Positions 1 to 10,740 of a DNA stretch of 64,000 nucleotides are shown here, piece after piece. The notes below the pieces were generated by a model. The model was given only the letters and a program-made list of their open reading frames with translations. It had not been told where the DNA came from and did no database searches. Position 1 is the stretch's first letter, and every line of letters starts with the position of its first letter. The DNA lies in NCBI GenBank assembly GCA_028673005.1, contig CM054118.1, positions 86,353,964 through 86,417,963 of the forward strand. The letters run 5' to 3'. A program made the translations under genes and the position numbers. Source of the DNA: Tanypteryx hageni (lineage: Eukaryota; Arthropoda; Insecta; Odonata; Petaluridae).

Positions 1-168
1 TACAAAGTAAAAGTTAATCTATTCATCGCTCTGTAAAACTATTGATAATGAAAAATTAAAAGGAATGCCATCAAGATTCTAGCCTGTTCCTAGATGTAAA
101 TTGATATCCAATATTTATTCAGTTGCATAGCACCTCCAAAACATTGGCGCCCCCCGTAGCTCGGGCGT
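1..168. mobile_element. Truncated MITE, family A (CAGGGGCGGCC-ended, hAT-like)
   Basis: Bases 1-135 align closely with 27296-27430. The right end keeps the 'cccgtagctcgggc' terminus shared with the copy at 27217-27509, and the window edge cuts off the left end. A third copy in opposite orientation is at 4270-4535. There is no coding capacity. The CAGGG-type termini and GC-rich inverted ends suggest a non-autonomous hAT-like element, but this copy cannot show a target duplication. Confidence 0.6.
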
Positions 169-394
169 AGCATAAAGCTATGGGATAAATGCCGGAATTC
201 TCAATTGGAGTAGAGCCCTAATTACTTCAATGTCATTTTTTCTTAATAAATGGATGATTTCAGTCTCATTTTAAATAGAAATTCACATGGTGTACACAAA
301 TTATCTTTACAAAGTTTATCTGAAATACAAAAATACAGGAACGATCTACATAGGGTTTGCGCTGTCTGTGAGAGAAACTCATAAAGTTTATGAG

Positions 395-830
395 ACATGA
401 AAGGCAGCTTCTTTTGAGAACATGATTTTTTTTTAAATCGCTGTCATTGTCCAGTAACGCATGGAACTTGTTCATTTCGCCTGGGATGGCCCGTCATCTG
501 GCATGGTAGCAAGCAGCAGTTGCAACTTGTATGCATGCGGGCGTATACGTTTACGCAAAACCTTATGCACTGTTGACTGTGACATTTGTAGCTGACTGAT
601 TCTCGCGGACTGCGGGCAAACGCTCGTCATACACGATCCACATTTTCATCTGATACGACCATCTTTCCCATGAATAAGACTTCCCATGTCCTAAAACTGT
701 TCATACCAAGCCCGTATCGATGGTCTTAAAGGCGACAGCCCATGATACAATGTTTGGAAGTTTTTTTTGGAGCTGCGTATCTGATGTTGTTGTAATAAAC
801 CACTCCACGCACTGCGCTTATCACTACTGA
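395..830 (-). pseudogene. Mariner-like transposase fragment
   Basis: Read on the minus strand in shifting frames, 395-830 gives a helix-turn-helix-like region (EWFYYNNIRY, then a stretch ending QMSQSTVHKVLRKRIRPHAY), then KLQLLLATMPDD, then a stretch around KKIMFSKEAAFHVS. The STV.KVLRKR and PDD blocks are typical of the DNA-binding half of arthropod mariner-like transposases, and FS-D-EA is the usual first catalytic aspartate motif. Here that aspartate is read as lysine. Several frameshifts and stops are present, at least one in an A/T run near 430. The C-terminal catalytic half is missing because sequence passes directly into the left inverted repeat. It cannot encode an active enzyme. Confidence 0.65.
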
Positions 831-859
831 CGTTTAGATGGTTCACTTCGCTCTGGTTA

Positions 860-879
860 ACGTATCACCGGTGATACGT
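860..879. repeat. 20-nt perfect palindrome
   Basis: acgtatcaccggtgatacgt reads the same on both strands. It lies just inside the right inverted repeat of the mariner-like relic, between the transposase fragment and the arm. Its role is unknown; it may be a leftover of an internal rearrangement. Confidence 0.8.
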
Positions 880-1289
880 ACCGGCGTTTTACTCAATTTA
901 ACCTTATGAGATTCTCTCACAAATTGAGCAAACCCTGTATGTGTAGATTGCCTCTGTATTGATCTATTTCAAATTAAAGTTGTAAAGATAATATGTGGAT
1001 ATCCTGTATAACACCTGGCCACAGTTTCTTCTTACACAAGAAAAAAAAGAAGCAATTTTATAAAGTAAGCTTTTGCTCGTTACATGAGTCATCCAAATGC
1101 GAATAAAAATACCTTATGATATATGCTCCGTGCTTCGACTTTATGAAAGGGGGATTTTAAAACTTTAATAACGCTTCCCGTTTATCGACGAGGGTCTCCT
1201 ATAGAGTTTATACGATCAAGGGCCTTCGAAAGTGGAAGACCTTTTTGGGACAGCAATCGAGTCGTGTGGGTGTCATGCATTCGAAAGGA

Positions 1290-1572
1290 CCTCCAGCCCA
1301 GAGGGAGGAAGGGAAGAGGCGAGAGAGAGAGGGAGGAGAGAGAGGAGGGAGGGAGGAGAGAGAGGAGTGAGGGAGGAGAGAGAGGAGGGAGGGAGGAGAG
1401 AGAGGGAAGAGAGAGAGGAGGGAGGGAGGACAGAGAGGAGAGAGAGGAGGGAGGAAGGAGAGAGAGGAGGGAGGGAGGAGAGAGGAGGGAGGGAAGAGAG
1501 AGAGAGAGAGGAGGGAGGGAGGAGAGAGAGGAGGGAGGGAGGAGAGAGCGGAGAAGAGGGGAGTGAAGAGGA
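1290..1572. repeat. GA-rich polypurine array (gagag/ggaggga)
   Basis: Almost pure purine on the plus strand, built from irregular gagagagg and gagggagg units. Long open frames here are Arg/Glu/Gly-rich on plus and Ser/Leu/Pro-rich on minus, which is what such an array yields in any frame; they are not genes. A LINE-like 3' tail abuts the array at about 1585. Confidence 0.95.
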
Positions 1573-1584
1573 TGGAGCTGCGGA

Positions 1585-1640
1585 ATAAATTTATTGATAG
1601 GACGAGATAGAGATTAGGAAAGCCACTCCTCTAAGAACCA
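1585..1640 (-). mobile_element. Degenerate LINE 3'-tail fragment
   Basis: The stretch 'aataaatttattgatagga' followed by 'cgagatagagattaggaa' matches, with substitutions, the tails at 10596-10668 and 19676-19748 (tttattt..cgagattgagactaggaagtcc). In minus orientation it reads as sequence followed by an AATAAA-type end. It is old and short. Confidence 0.45.
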
Positions 1641-1829
1641 AAGGCGCGCGAATGTGGTGCAAAGTGGACGGCCCCGTGGGTATCTAACGGAGGCTCCGAC
1701 ACGCCCTCTCGACCACGCCTCACCTTCTCGATCTTGACTTTCTCCTCGTGCACACGGGGAGTGTCTTTTATCCCCTATTTAGAAAAAGTTTATCCATTAA
1801 GCAGACACAAATTATTCTAGAAGTCAAGA

Positions 1830-2096
1830 CAGTGGCGTAAATATGGGTACGCAAGTTACGCGATCGCGTAAGGGCCCAAGACCAAGGGGGCCCTCACCCT
1901 TGCATCCATTGTTTATAACAATTTATAAATTTAATTATTCATAATAAATATAAATACTTTGTTTATCAAAATTCTATATTTATGTTATTTCTATTAATTT
2001 CCATTACACTCAGAACACACTAACAAATATTCAATTATTAAGTGGGGCCCTGAGAGATTTTTTGCAAGGGGCCCAAAAGCTATAGTTACGCCACTG
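1830..2096. mobile_element. hAT-type MITE with exact 8-bp target duplication
   Basis: The element starts cagtggcgtaaatatgg and ends ctatagttacgccactg; the inverted ends agree at about 15 of 17 positions. It is flanked by the identical octamer agtcaaga at 1822-1829 and 2097-2104. An 8-bp duplication with CAGTG/CACTG ends is diagnostic of hAT transposition. The 267-bp interior is AT-rich and non-coding, with mirrored gggcccaag/gaggggccc-like subterminal stretches. It is a non-autonomous copy. Confidence 0.9.
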
Positions 2097-2298
2097 AGTC
2101 AAGATGGAGAATTAGGTGCAGACGAAAGTACATCTGTTCTTCTATAGAACAGGTATAAACCAAAGAAGATTGAAAAATTCCAAATTTGTATCAACCAAGC
2201 ATCGGATAGAGAAGGAGGTCGTTTGGGGGAAGTTGATACAGTTTGGCTTGTCCTACCCCAGCGCGAGAAGTATCCCATTCTGAAACAGGAATTAGTCT

Positions 2299-2371
2299 GC
2301 CTCGGTAGTTTAGTGGTTAGAAAACCCGCTCGGCAAGTGGAAGACCTAGGTTAGATTCCCGTTCAAGGCAG
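2299..2371 (+). repeat. tRNA-like sequence, probable SINE head
   Basis: The stretch shows a box-A-like 'gtagtttagtggttaga', a short anticodon-like stem, and a box-B-like 'ggttagattcc'. Its ends (gcct/aggc) can pair. The T-arm is poorly paired and box B deviates from GGTTCGANTCC, so a working tRNA is unlikely. A tRNA-derived SINE head or tRNA pseudogene fits better. Confidence 0.45.
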
Positions 2372-2653
2372 AATCATTCTCCGGCTTTTTCAGAAATAAA
2401 AAAGAAAAATTTCCAAATCTACCATAAAACCCCTCAACGATAGACTCGAACAAAAAATGCGTATCTCATCGAAAAAATCAAATATTTCAAAACCGCAAGG
2501 AATGTGTTGGAGGAGGTGCAGAAGGGATGGCGGTGGGGATTCTGCGTCGAGAGAATATTCAAGAGGGGACGCGCTGATCACTTCCATATTCATCCAAATC
2601 GCACTGATCTGGAAATTAATTTCTTAAGGCGATTACGCCATCCATTTATTTAA

Positions 2654-3241
2654 GCCTAGATCCGGCCGGTGAAATGTCTGTACCTCTTCTGGCCTGTGGG
2701 ATCTCATTGACCCCACACTTACTATTCAATTAAATGCTAAAATCATTTTTAAAGTAGTTTAAAACTTTATTAACTTAATGTGTGTTTATTTAAAACATTT
2801 TAAGCATTGTATTGAGGTAAACAAAATAAGTACTATAAAACAAATCGGTAAAATCTTCCTCTTCTCCCTATGCTGGCATTTTCACAGTTTCTGGTAGACA
2901 AAATAAAATAAAAGAGATAAAAGATAATCGAGCAGTGAATAAGTGAATTAAAAATAATAATGATAAATTGTGGTAATTTTTTCAAAATTAAAAATAAAAG
3001 AACACTTGTACAAAACATATACCTTATTCCCGGCCGTTGGGGTTTGTAGACCTCTGTTGAAACAACACAATAAAAATGTTGATACACACAAAATGTTCAA
3101 GTTGGGACTCTGAACTTGAGCGAGGCTGAGACTAAACTGAAAATCCATATATCAATCGACGATCGTGGATTTGTATTACCTTTGTTTTAAACATTTGAAG
3201 TCGGAGTGGGACTTGTGAGATCCCACCGGCCTGTTCTAGTG
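2654..3241. mobile_element. piggyBac-like MITE between TTAA sites
   Basis: TTAA at 2650-2653 precedes gcctagatccggccggtg, and TTAA at 3242-3245 follows the inverted end, whose complement is cactagaacaggccggtg. The ends match at about 13 of 17 positions around CTAGA..GGCCGGTG. Subterminal repeats related to gtgggatctca..gac sit inside both ends. TTAA duplication plus such ends is the piggyBac signature. The 588-bp interior is AT-rich and codes for no transposase. Confidence 0.75.
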
Positions 3242-3245
3242 TTAA

Positions 3246-3885
3246 TACGCATTGATGTAAAAGTCGTAATTAAAGACACTCGGTTGAAGTTTCGATAAAA
3301 TTTATTTATTTGATTTTCCTTAAATGGGTAAAATAATATTTTGCGAATATCTACCGGAAGGCGGAGTCACTGAATCGTGTATGAGGGTAGCAGCCGTGAG
3401 ACACGGTCATTGGAAAGCGCGAGAATCTAGCTGCGTTAGCCGTTTTTGTTTTCTAAAAAGAAGGAAGAAAAACCGAGAGAGAAAGAGAATTCAAAACCTT
3501 ACTCTCGGATGGATCAGTTAAAACTCGAAAATGCGACGCGTGTCGTCGGCATAAAGAGAGGACGAGGGAAATATATAATTGTCGCACGCTGGAGATTTGC
3601 GTTAAGTGAATGCAAGCGCCCCGCGTCTAATCAAAATGGAAGTTTATATTAATCGCCTGAGACGGAGAGTGGGTGGGAAACTAAGATTTAGTCGGGAATG
3701 TTTTCTCCTTGGTCAGAGTGAAAAGGGAAAGTTGGAGGTACTAAAATGACACGAAATTTTCCACGGAAAATTTTTCCGATCCCTTGCAATACGCGGTCGA
3801 ATGACTCAAGGCCGCTAGAACATGTATAAGTGGCGACCAAAAATGGGTTCACTGTAGGAGATCCCAGGAGGTGGGGGCGCTACTC
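3246..3885. other. Unrecognised stretch
   Basis: Only short open frames are present (65-68 codons around 3324-3652) with no motif I know, and there is no repeat structure. I see no support for a gene. Confidence 0.5.
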
Positions 3886-4218
3886 TATTTGTTTGTTTGA
3901 ATGCCCAGTCAATTCGCCTCTCTTACAGCGCAAACGGGTATCTCAGAGGTAGTGCAATGAATAACCGGGGAGGGAGGAGGGAAACCCGGTGGCGGCATTT
4001 GCCTGCTCTTACGAAGAACACCAGAGGGGCCAACAGCTTAACGTCCCTTCCGAAGGACGGAACAGATGAATTTGCGCGGTCTCCTCAAACTACGCAAACA
4101 GGGGGCCGGGTGACCTTGAGAAAAATCCTACTCGCGCAGGATTCGTACCCGATGACTTTTTCAAGCATCGGGCGAGTAGCAGCCAGCGTCCTAACCACTA
4201 CACCACCGGCACCCCCCT
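3886..4218 (-). mobile_element. tRNA-derived SINE, subfamily B
   Basis: The complement begins with a tRNA-like head near 4218 (gccggtggtgtagtggttag, box A). Box B, 'gggtacgaatcctg', lies near 4145. A conserved core follows (ccgtccttcggaagggacg, then gttggcccc..tggtg). The tail runs through 'ttattcattgcactacctc'. The head and core are shared with copies at 14885, 25838 and 29185. The tail is shared only with 29185-29535 and the scrap at 52465. A 110-codon plus-strand frame across it is spurious. Confidence 0.8.
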
Positions 4219-4269
4219 CTCTCTGTTAATTGCTCCAGCGGAGGCGGCAATCCTTTCGTAAAGTACCGT

Positions 4270-4535
4270 CAGGGCCGGCCCGAAGTAGGGGCGAGCCGGG
4301 CGGCTGCCCGGGGCGCTAATCCGATCATCTATGTATATTTTACTTGCAAGTGAATACGTTTTGGAAAAAAATTTACATCGCGGGATAGGCGAAAATCTAC
4401 TTGAAATTCCTATTTCCTTTCATTATCAATTATTTTATAGAGCAATGGATAAATGAGCAAGTTTTTCTAAAAATATGTAAACAAAAATTTACGGACGGGG
4501 GCGCTGGAGCACTTTCTCGCCCGGGGCCGCCCCTG
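4270..4535. mobile_element. MITE family A, complete copy with degenerate 8-bp target duplication
   Basis: Ends are cagggccggcccga and (complement of right end) caggggcggccccgg. Flanks agtaccgt (4262-4269) and aataccat (4536-4543) agree at 6 of 8 bases, consistent with an aged hAT-type duplication. The sequence aligns end to end with the complement of 27217-27509. It is about 266 bp and non-coding. Confidence 0.75.
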
Positions 4536-4543
4536 AATACCAT

Positions 4544-6839
4544 CGACCTTTCGCTGGAAGAATACCAGATGTTTACCATTTTTTGAATTCGACCTCTTGC
4601 CGAGTCTTGGGAATCCCAAATCTGTTTTAAATTGGTTTGGAATAGCTTTTCCGAAACTAGCTTTCCCTACTCCTTTACGATCCCCCTCCTACGTTAACGT
4701 TCATATTCATTTCTAAATAGTACAAAGCTCTTAAATCTCTTTGAGCTTTCGTTGGAGAAGGATCACTTTTCCTCAACGGTGTGTGAACAGAAGAGTGTAA
4801 CATTTCATTATAGGATAGTATACTTCGTTCAACGAAAAATAATTTATTTTTGAAGCTGAAGGAATCTTCATTCATGAAAAGGAAAACTGCGCATACGTAG
4901 TGTTTATTTTCTTTCTTTAATCGAGGAGGTATTTCATACGATATAACGTGTTTCAGTTTCTATTCGAAAATTATTTTATTGCTTTCCGCTCAAAAGTCCT
5001 AAATGTTTTGAGTTTTGATAAAATTGTAGATAAGTAGTTATAAAAGATAGCTTGAATACGCAGCTAAATCAGTTACAAATATAACATCTTAAAAATTTTA
5101 ACTATGAACCCTATTGAATGTTTACTCATTTTTGAAGAGTTAGTTTACAGTAATGTACTCCTGTATTCAGTCCTTGTATTGAGTCCACGTAAATTTATCG
5201 GTTTATATACACAAGACAACTTATGAATACGAAAGGATTCCTTTACCTAGAAGAACGAGGATCGGCGGAATGGAATGGAATTTTGTCGTAAGCCCGATGC
5301 CAGTGTTTTTGTATTTGCACTATTCTTTTTGTAAATTATATCCTTATAAAAGATAATGTATATTAGTTTTACTAGTGGAAATTATTCTCATCAACAACTT
5401 TCCAAATAAGTGTGTGTATATATAGGGTTACGTTTGCTTTCGTACTTATTTGTACATCTTATAAATCCGCGATAATTTGCTAATGCTCAGAAAGTTATAA
5501 AAGTTCGAGAGGTAGTTCGAAAATATCTTTAAGGGTGGATTACTAAAGTAAGATTTGATATATGGTCTGGTATGTATTATTAAAAGGTGAAGAAAGAGTA
5601 AAGTGTCTTGGTAGGAACGCGAGTTTGAGGATTGTTCTAAACAGTTTTAAAAAATACTTTGATAAAATTCAATAAATAAACGCAATGAATGTATTAGTTC
5701 TATTCGATGACTAGAAAATTAATCAATATATAATACGACGAAAAGTCGAATAAAGTACAAATGTGTATATTTGAAATACGATCGAAAAATCTATAAAATC
5801 TAGTAAATGGAATTTTTTAGACATAATGCTAATCATTAGTTATATTTTTTTGTGTTTCTTAGCCATCTTAGTCTTACCATTTTTTTTTATAATTACATTT
5901 ATATTAATTTATTTATACATTTATCTATGCCATTTCTCTATTAAAGCAATCATTTTATTTTATTATTAAACTAGAGTTTTAGTAGGTAAAGTCAAACACC
6001 TAAACACAAGATTAATATAACATGATATTGCGTGAATGTTGCCCTATACCGTATTTCGTTGACCGTATGTAAATGTACCGAATTCAAATCCCATAACAAT
6101 TTCTCCAAATAATAATAGAATTATTAACACCTACTTCTTCATTGGATTTTAAAATATCTTAAAATGAAAATACGAAGTTTGATGTAGGAATGCATAAATA
6201 ATTGGTTTTGTTTTCTTATAGTCCACATAAATATCGCATCTAATTAGGCTTGTAAATTGACAAAATAACCCAAATATATTGGAATTTTTGATTGATCATT
6301 AAGGTAACGGGACAGACTTTTAATCAAATGTGCGGCGAGTTTTATAAGTTTCGTTCAAGCAGATATAATATTATATGTTTATCTTTATATTTATGCAACG
6401 AATTCTTTCCATCAGTTCGTTCTGGGATTCATCGACAGAAACCCATCAGCTTGTCTCCACTCTCTATCGATGAAAAAAGTCATATTTGTTCATACCACAA
6501 AATTTCGCTGGCAGGGGGGCGCCACGGAGATATCTTGCACCCGAGCGCCAAATACCCTAGAAGCGGCCCTGGTCGCAAGAGAGAAAACGATTGGTTCGAT
6601 GGAAATATGCACTCTTCCTCATTGGACGAATGGCGCCGTGTTTGACACGTAATCTCCAGGGAGAATCGTTAACGAGTTGATGAACGAGGAAGTATCTAGG
6701 AGTGGATGTGAAGCAAAATAAGTGATAAAGTGACTTAAAAATAAATGAAAATTCTATGAGAAAATGGAGGAAACGTACACTAATAGATGCTACGCTATTT
6801 GCCAGCGAAATGTTTTCATTGAGTATTCTTCGGGAATAA
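4544..6839. other. AT-rich stretch without recognised features
   Basis: Mostly A/T with homopolymer runs. Open frames stay below about 120 codons and show no recognisable motif. The 117-codon frame at 6292-6645 has no family signature and I do not call it. No terminal repeats or splice-consistent coding blocks are evident. Confidence 0.5.
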
Positions 6840-7105
6840 GTGGCATTTAATGTAGAAATGTACACTCTAATTTTCAGTTTTCCATCTTTTACACATTCTG
6901 ATATATAAAGGAACAAAAAATTTTATATGAGCCCCAATCCAAATTTGTAAATTTCAAAACACAAATCTAAAGAAAAACAAATGACAGCAGTACATAAATC
7001 TACCGCATAAGTTTACGGTTTCGACGCAATTATAATGTTGAAATCTAGAAATTGATTTTTTCATGAAATCATTACTTTTCCCTTTACGTATGGAGTAAGT
7101 AAAGA
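6840..7105 (+). repeat. Dispersed repeat, family R (copy 1)
   Basis: It aligns with 38283-38560. Shared blocks are a 'gaaatgtacactctaattttca'-like start (gtgaaaatgcacgctcaaaatttcaa in the other copy), 'ccatcttttacac' against 'ccaccttttatgc', and caaatgacagcagtac against caaatggcagcagtac. Its end ('attgattttttcatgaaatc' then 'acttttccctttacgtatggag') resembles 23590-23650. It codes for no protein. It is probably the 3' part of a non-autonomous element of unknown class. Confidence 0.6.
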
Positions 7106-8940
7106 AGAGTGGAAAGATAAACACGACATTCGTGCATATCGGACATGCAAGATAGAGGTGTTCTTTACTATTTTTGTAATCATGTCAATAAGAAAATATT
7201 AATGGCTTAGTATGTCTACGAACTGAAATGCCAGGAGTGGTGACAAGGAAATATCGAATTTTGGATTCACCGACTTATTTCCTAATCAATTGTAATTCAC
7301 AATACAATCGGCTATTACTTAAAATATACCTTACTCGAATAGTTATAATATAATCTGTATATTCACTTAATACCTTCGTCGTAAATTACCCATTTATTTT
7401 TACTTACAAACGTTGTCTATACTTAAAGAAAATATACGTATTTACGATCATTTCTTCGTCATAAATAATCTATTTCATTTCATTTTCCAAATGTTGCGTG
7501 CGCACAAAAAAATTAAACTATCTAGTGGTGCCCGCAAAAACTTTTGCGAAGTCAGTCAGAAATCGGCATGTTTAACCGAGCAGTCACACACAGTTCGAAG
7601 ATTGATTTATTTTGCAATTATCTACGACTCGTCTGTGACAATGAGGTTCACTTAATAACAAAGTGAAACAAAATGATGATGGCTGCAACAACAATTTAAC
7701 TCAATGAATCATAAAAAAGATATACCGCATTACAATCTCGTGCATCCCGTCAGCCAAACCGACTTTTTGCATTGGTGTTTACGAGGAATATACGGATAAT
7801 GCTATCAAGTAGCAAGTAATGGAAGAAGAAACTGCAAAAGTGTTTTTTTTTACTTTTTTAAACGCATATATCTCGACTGTTTTTGAGAATTGAGCCTTGT
7901 CACTTTCGCGATTTCCGTTATGTAACAAATACTATCGAATCGGGGAATTTGATAAAAACCGATGAAATCGTCGATTCTACTATTAGAACTAATTACGCAG
8001 CGAGTTTCCTTCAACCCTCCCCCAACAACCCCTCACTTGGACAAAAAAACATTTCCATGGGCCTGCTTACGCTATCATCACGATGCAAGAATGACTGTTA
8101 AATAACAATGGCGAATTATAATAGTACGTTCAAACGATCGCCCAAGACGCGGAATAACCTTTGTTAACTCCGGTCGAGACTCAAGAATACGTCGTATTTT
8201 ATACAATAAACCCTGAAGTCTAATGTGGCGTCACGACAGGAATACATATTCATCGACTGACATAACATTCACGTAGATAGGAAGTTATAATTGAGTCCGC
8301 CGCGTAAGTGACGCCGCTCAAATTTTGAAAATGAGTGCACATAGATAGTTAAAAAATAGAAGTGAAGTGAAGAAAAGAGTGCCTCCCCCGGGCATATATT
8401 AGGGCTACAAAAATTGTACTAATTTAGTAAAAATTTCCATATTTTTCTAAACTTCGTACCGTTTGCGCTATCATCGAACATTATCGCAGCGGACGAAATT
8501 TTACAGAGAGAAAAACTTGCGGGAGGGAAAACATAAAATTTCAACCTTTCAAATGTACAGCCATGGATAGAATTAGCATTTATTTCACGCAACCGAATCT
8601 TTTCGCGTTAATTTCATTTTTACTATCCTTTTTGGATTTGCTATGCATGTTCATAAAAGATGAAAGAAAAAATAAATGCAGCTTGCGAGATATCTTTTCC
8701 CCGCAATTTTAAGCACGACTCGGTCGCGCTGCCAAATACAATTGTGGCACTTGCTGAAAAGGGGAAAATTTAGTAGTATTTGAATTATCGCGTCGTTTTG
8801 GGGCGCGATGCACCGAGTCGCATATTAGAAAAGTTTTTAAAGCTGCCTATATAGTGAATTTTAACATAATAAATGCTGTAAAATTCTCAGGCAAGAATTA
8901 TAATAGAGAGATTTTAGTGGAGTCATCGAGAAACAAAAAA
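7106..8940. other. AT-rich stretch without recognised features
   Basis: Short open frames only (60-80 codons), none with a known motif. No inverted or direct repeats large enough to define an element were seen. Confidence 0.45.
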
Positions 8941-8947
8941 ACGAAAA

Positions 8948-8994
8948 ACTCTCTCTCTCTGTCTCTCCCTCTGCCTCTCTCTGTCTCTTCTCAC
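8948..8994. repeat. Short CT-rich tract
   Basis: An imperfect ctctctctgtctctccctctgcctctctctgtctct run. The overlapping 65-codon frames are low-complexity by-products. Confidence 0.8.
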
Positions 8995-9289
8995 GAGCTT
9001 CTCTACGCAGGGCAACTCCATAGCCATCGGCCCAATGACAATGACATTTGATGAAACTTTTCTTCCTTTTTTAAATATCTTCATATATGTTTTATAATAT
9101 CTAAGAATTATGTGATTCATCATGATATTTTCATTTCATGAACGAGGAATAATATACACCAAGACAGTACAATAAATTAGAGGATTTTCTATCTTACAGC
9201 GTAACGTTCGGAGATGCTTTATTCATGCATGGTCCCTTTTGGAGCTTTCCCTTCAGGAGAAGGACATCAACAGCCGCATGCACAGAATG

Positions 9290-9672
9290 AGAGCCCTTTT
9301 CGGAAGGTCCCTCCTAGCGACCGCGCGGTACGGCGCCCTCCCCACGCCCCGCCTCCACGCCACATAGAGCACCTCACCTTCACCCGGAGACGTAGGGCCC
9401 GCCGAGAGGCCGCAACGCGTTCTCGTTCCTCTAATGGCAGTTTATATGGGAAACGTGTCCTCTCGCGCCATCCCGCCTCGCCCCCCGCCCCGCCCTCACC
9501 ACCGCCCCCAACTCTCCTCCCCACGGAACCATCTGGCCGCCACATTCCGTAGCCGCCTTCCACCCGTTCCACTCGCACCCGCAGAACAATGCTCACGTAT
9601 TGATTCGGTCCGATTCACACGCAGAGGGCGCAGGCATAACACGCGCCGCAGAGTGGCGCTGCCGTGTCAACA
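9290..9672 (+). promoter_or_regulatory. CpG-rich island, possible promoter/first exon
   Basis: A sharp switch from AT-rich flanks to GC-rich sequence with many CG dinucleotides (for example gcgaccgcgcggtacggcgc and gcccgccgagaggccgc). At the right edge, 'caacaag' is followed by 'gtaaac' at 9673, a fair splice donor. The overlapping 100-codon frames are Pro/Arg-rich and conflict with each other, so coding is not supported. A 5' untranslated exon on the plus strand is possible. It could also be an isolated GC-rich patch. Confidence 0.3.
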
Positions 9673-9689
9673 AGGTAAACAAATGAGTG

Positions 9690-9935
9690 GAGAGGGAGGA
9701 AAATATAAGAGAGAGAGATGTGTATGGGGGAGAGAGAGAGAAAAAAGAGAAGTTAAGCCGGTCAAGTGACGTGCAGAGTAGTTTAAAGAGATTAAAAATT
9801 GACCTATGGAGAATGAGAGTGGATGGGAGAAATGATGGGGAAGAGGATAGTGAGAAAGTGAAGGCAGGGAATGGAGGAGGGCGGCAAATATTAGAGGGAG
9901 AGAAGGAAGGGTGGGGATGAATAGGAGGGATAAAT
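9690..9935. repeat. Purine-rich low-complexity stretch
   Basis: Degenerate gagagagag and ggaagggtggg-type sequence leading into the gatagatagata tail of the neighbouring LINE fragment. Frames across it are low complexity. Confidence 0.7.
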
Positions 9936-10100
9936 AGATAGATAGATAACCGTCTTTATTCGAGCGAAATTTGGACCATAAGGTCCATTCTTACTTTTAC
10001 CCCTTCGTCAATATCATGAATATTAAAAATAAAGGTATTACAATAAACAGAATATAAAAATATATAACTGAAGACATTTAAGTTTGTTGGGAAAACCTAG
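9936..10100 (-). mobile_element. LINE 3'-end fragment with (CTAT)n tail
   Basis: On the minus strand the segment runs through a ggacc..ggtcc hairpin, a CGAATAAAGACGG end, then (CTAT)n, seen on plus as gatagatagata at about 9938-9949. It is related in layout to the tails at 10596 and 19676: hairpin, AATAAAGAC, 4-bp microsatellite. This is typical of CR1/Jockey-like LINEs whose 3' ends carry short tandem repeats instead of poly(A). Confidence 0.55.
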
Positions 10101-10129
10101 GTAAAAACATGATTGTTCTTCCTAGTGAA

Positions 10130-10594
10130 ACTCGGAAGGGAGGGAGGGAGAGGAGGGAGAGAGGGAGGGTGGAAGGGAGAGAGAGGAGGGAGGGAGGGAG
10201 AGGCGGGCGGGAGGGAGAGGAGAGAGGGAGGGAGATGAGAGAGGGAGGGAAATGAGAGAGGGAGAGGAGAGAAGGAGGGAGAGGAGGGAGGGAGAAAGGG
10301 AGGGAGAGGAGGGTGGGAGGGTAGCAGAGGAAGGAGGGAGAGGAGGGAGAGAGGGAGGGATAGGAGGGAGGGAGAGAGGAGGGAGAGAGGGAGGGATAGG
10401 AGGGAGGGAGAGAGGAGGGAGAGAGGGAGGGATAGGAGGGAGGGAGAGAGGAGGGAGGGAGAGGAGGAAGGGAGGGAGGGAGGGAGAGGATTGAGGGAGG
10501 GAGAGGCGGGAGGGAGAAGAGGGAGGGAGGCAGAGGAGGGAGGGAGGGAGAGGAGGCAGGGAGAGAGAGGAGGGAGAGGAGGGTGGGAAGGAGA
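10130..10594. repeat. GA-rich polypurine array with 36-bp higher-order unit
   Basis: Near-pure purine. Between about 10340 and 10450 a 36-bp block (gagagagggagggatagg then agggagggagagagga) recurs at least three times. The array continues to about 10740 after the LINE tail at 10596. A 228-codon minus-strand Ser/Leu/Pro frame is an artefact of the array. Confidence 0.95.
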
Positions 10595-10595
10595 G

Positions 10596-10675
10596 GATTG
10601 ATTGATTGATTTGGTCTTTATTTGGGGCGAGATTGAGACTAGGAAGTCCCATCTTCCACCTAACCCCTAAAATAC
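10596..10675 (-). mobile_element. LINE 3'-tail embedded in a GA array
   Basis: gattgattgatttggtctttatttgggg-type start, then cgagattgagactaggaagt and catcttccacctaacccct. About 69 bases are identical to 19677-19745. On the minus strand it ends CCAAATAAAGACCAAATC followed by (AATC)n. It sits inside polypurine sequence, which continues on both sides. The identity between copies suggests fairly recent activity. Confidence 0.65.
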
Positions 10676-10740
10676 TGTCAGAAGTGGGAGGGAGTGAGAG
10701 GAGGGAGGGAGATTCAAGGACAAGGGGAGAAGGAATGAGG
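10676..10740. repeat. Right-hand remainder of GA array
   Basis: The purine-rich sequence resumes after the LINE tail (gggagggagtgagaggaggg) and then fades into ordinary sequence. Confidence 0.8.

Larger units (their letters stand above)
283..1008 (-). mobile_element. Tc1/mariner-like relic with ~110-bp terminal inverted repeats
   Basis: The left arm (about 283-400) and right arm (about 896-1008) are inverted copies. Both carry an 'attatctttacaa' block, a 'gatctaca' block, a 'gggtttgc' block and a 'gagagaaactcataa'-like block in mirrored order. Between the arms lies a broken minus-strand transposase (395-830). The outer ends resemble the TACAGG..TCCACA ends common in mariner elements, with TA at the right border. 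The element is only about 0.73 kb, so most of the transposase has been deleted and it could move only if mobilised in trans. Confidence 0.7.

Noticed and set aside
2299..2371. Functional tRNA gene
   Set aside because: Box B deviates and the T arm does not pair well; better explained as a SINE head.
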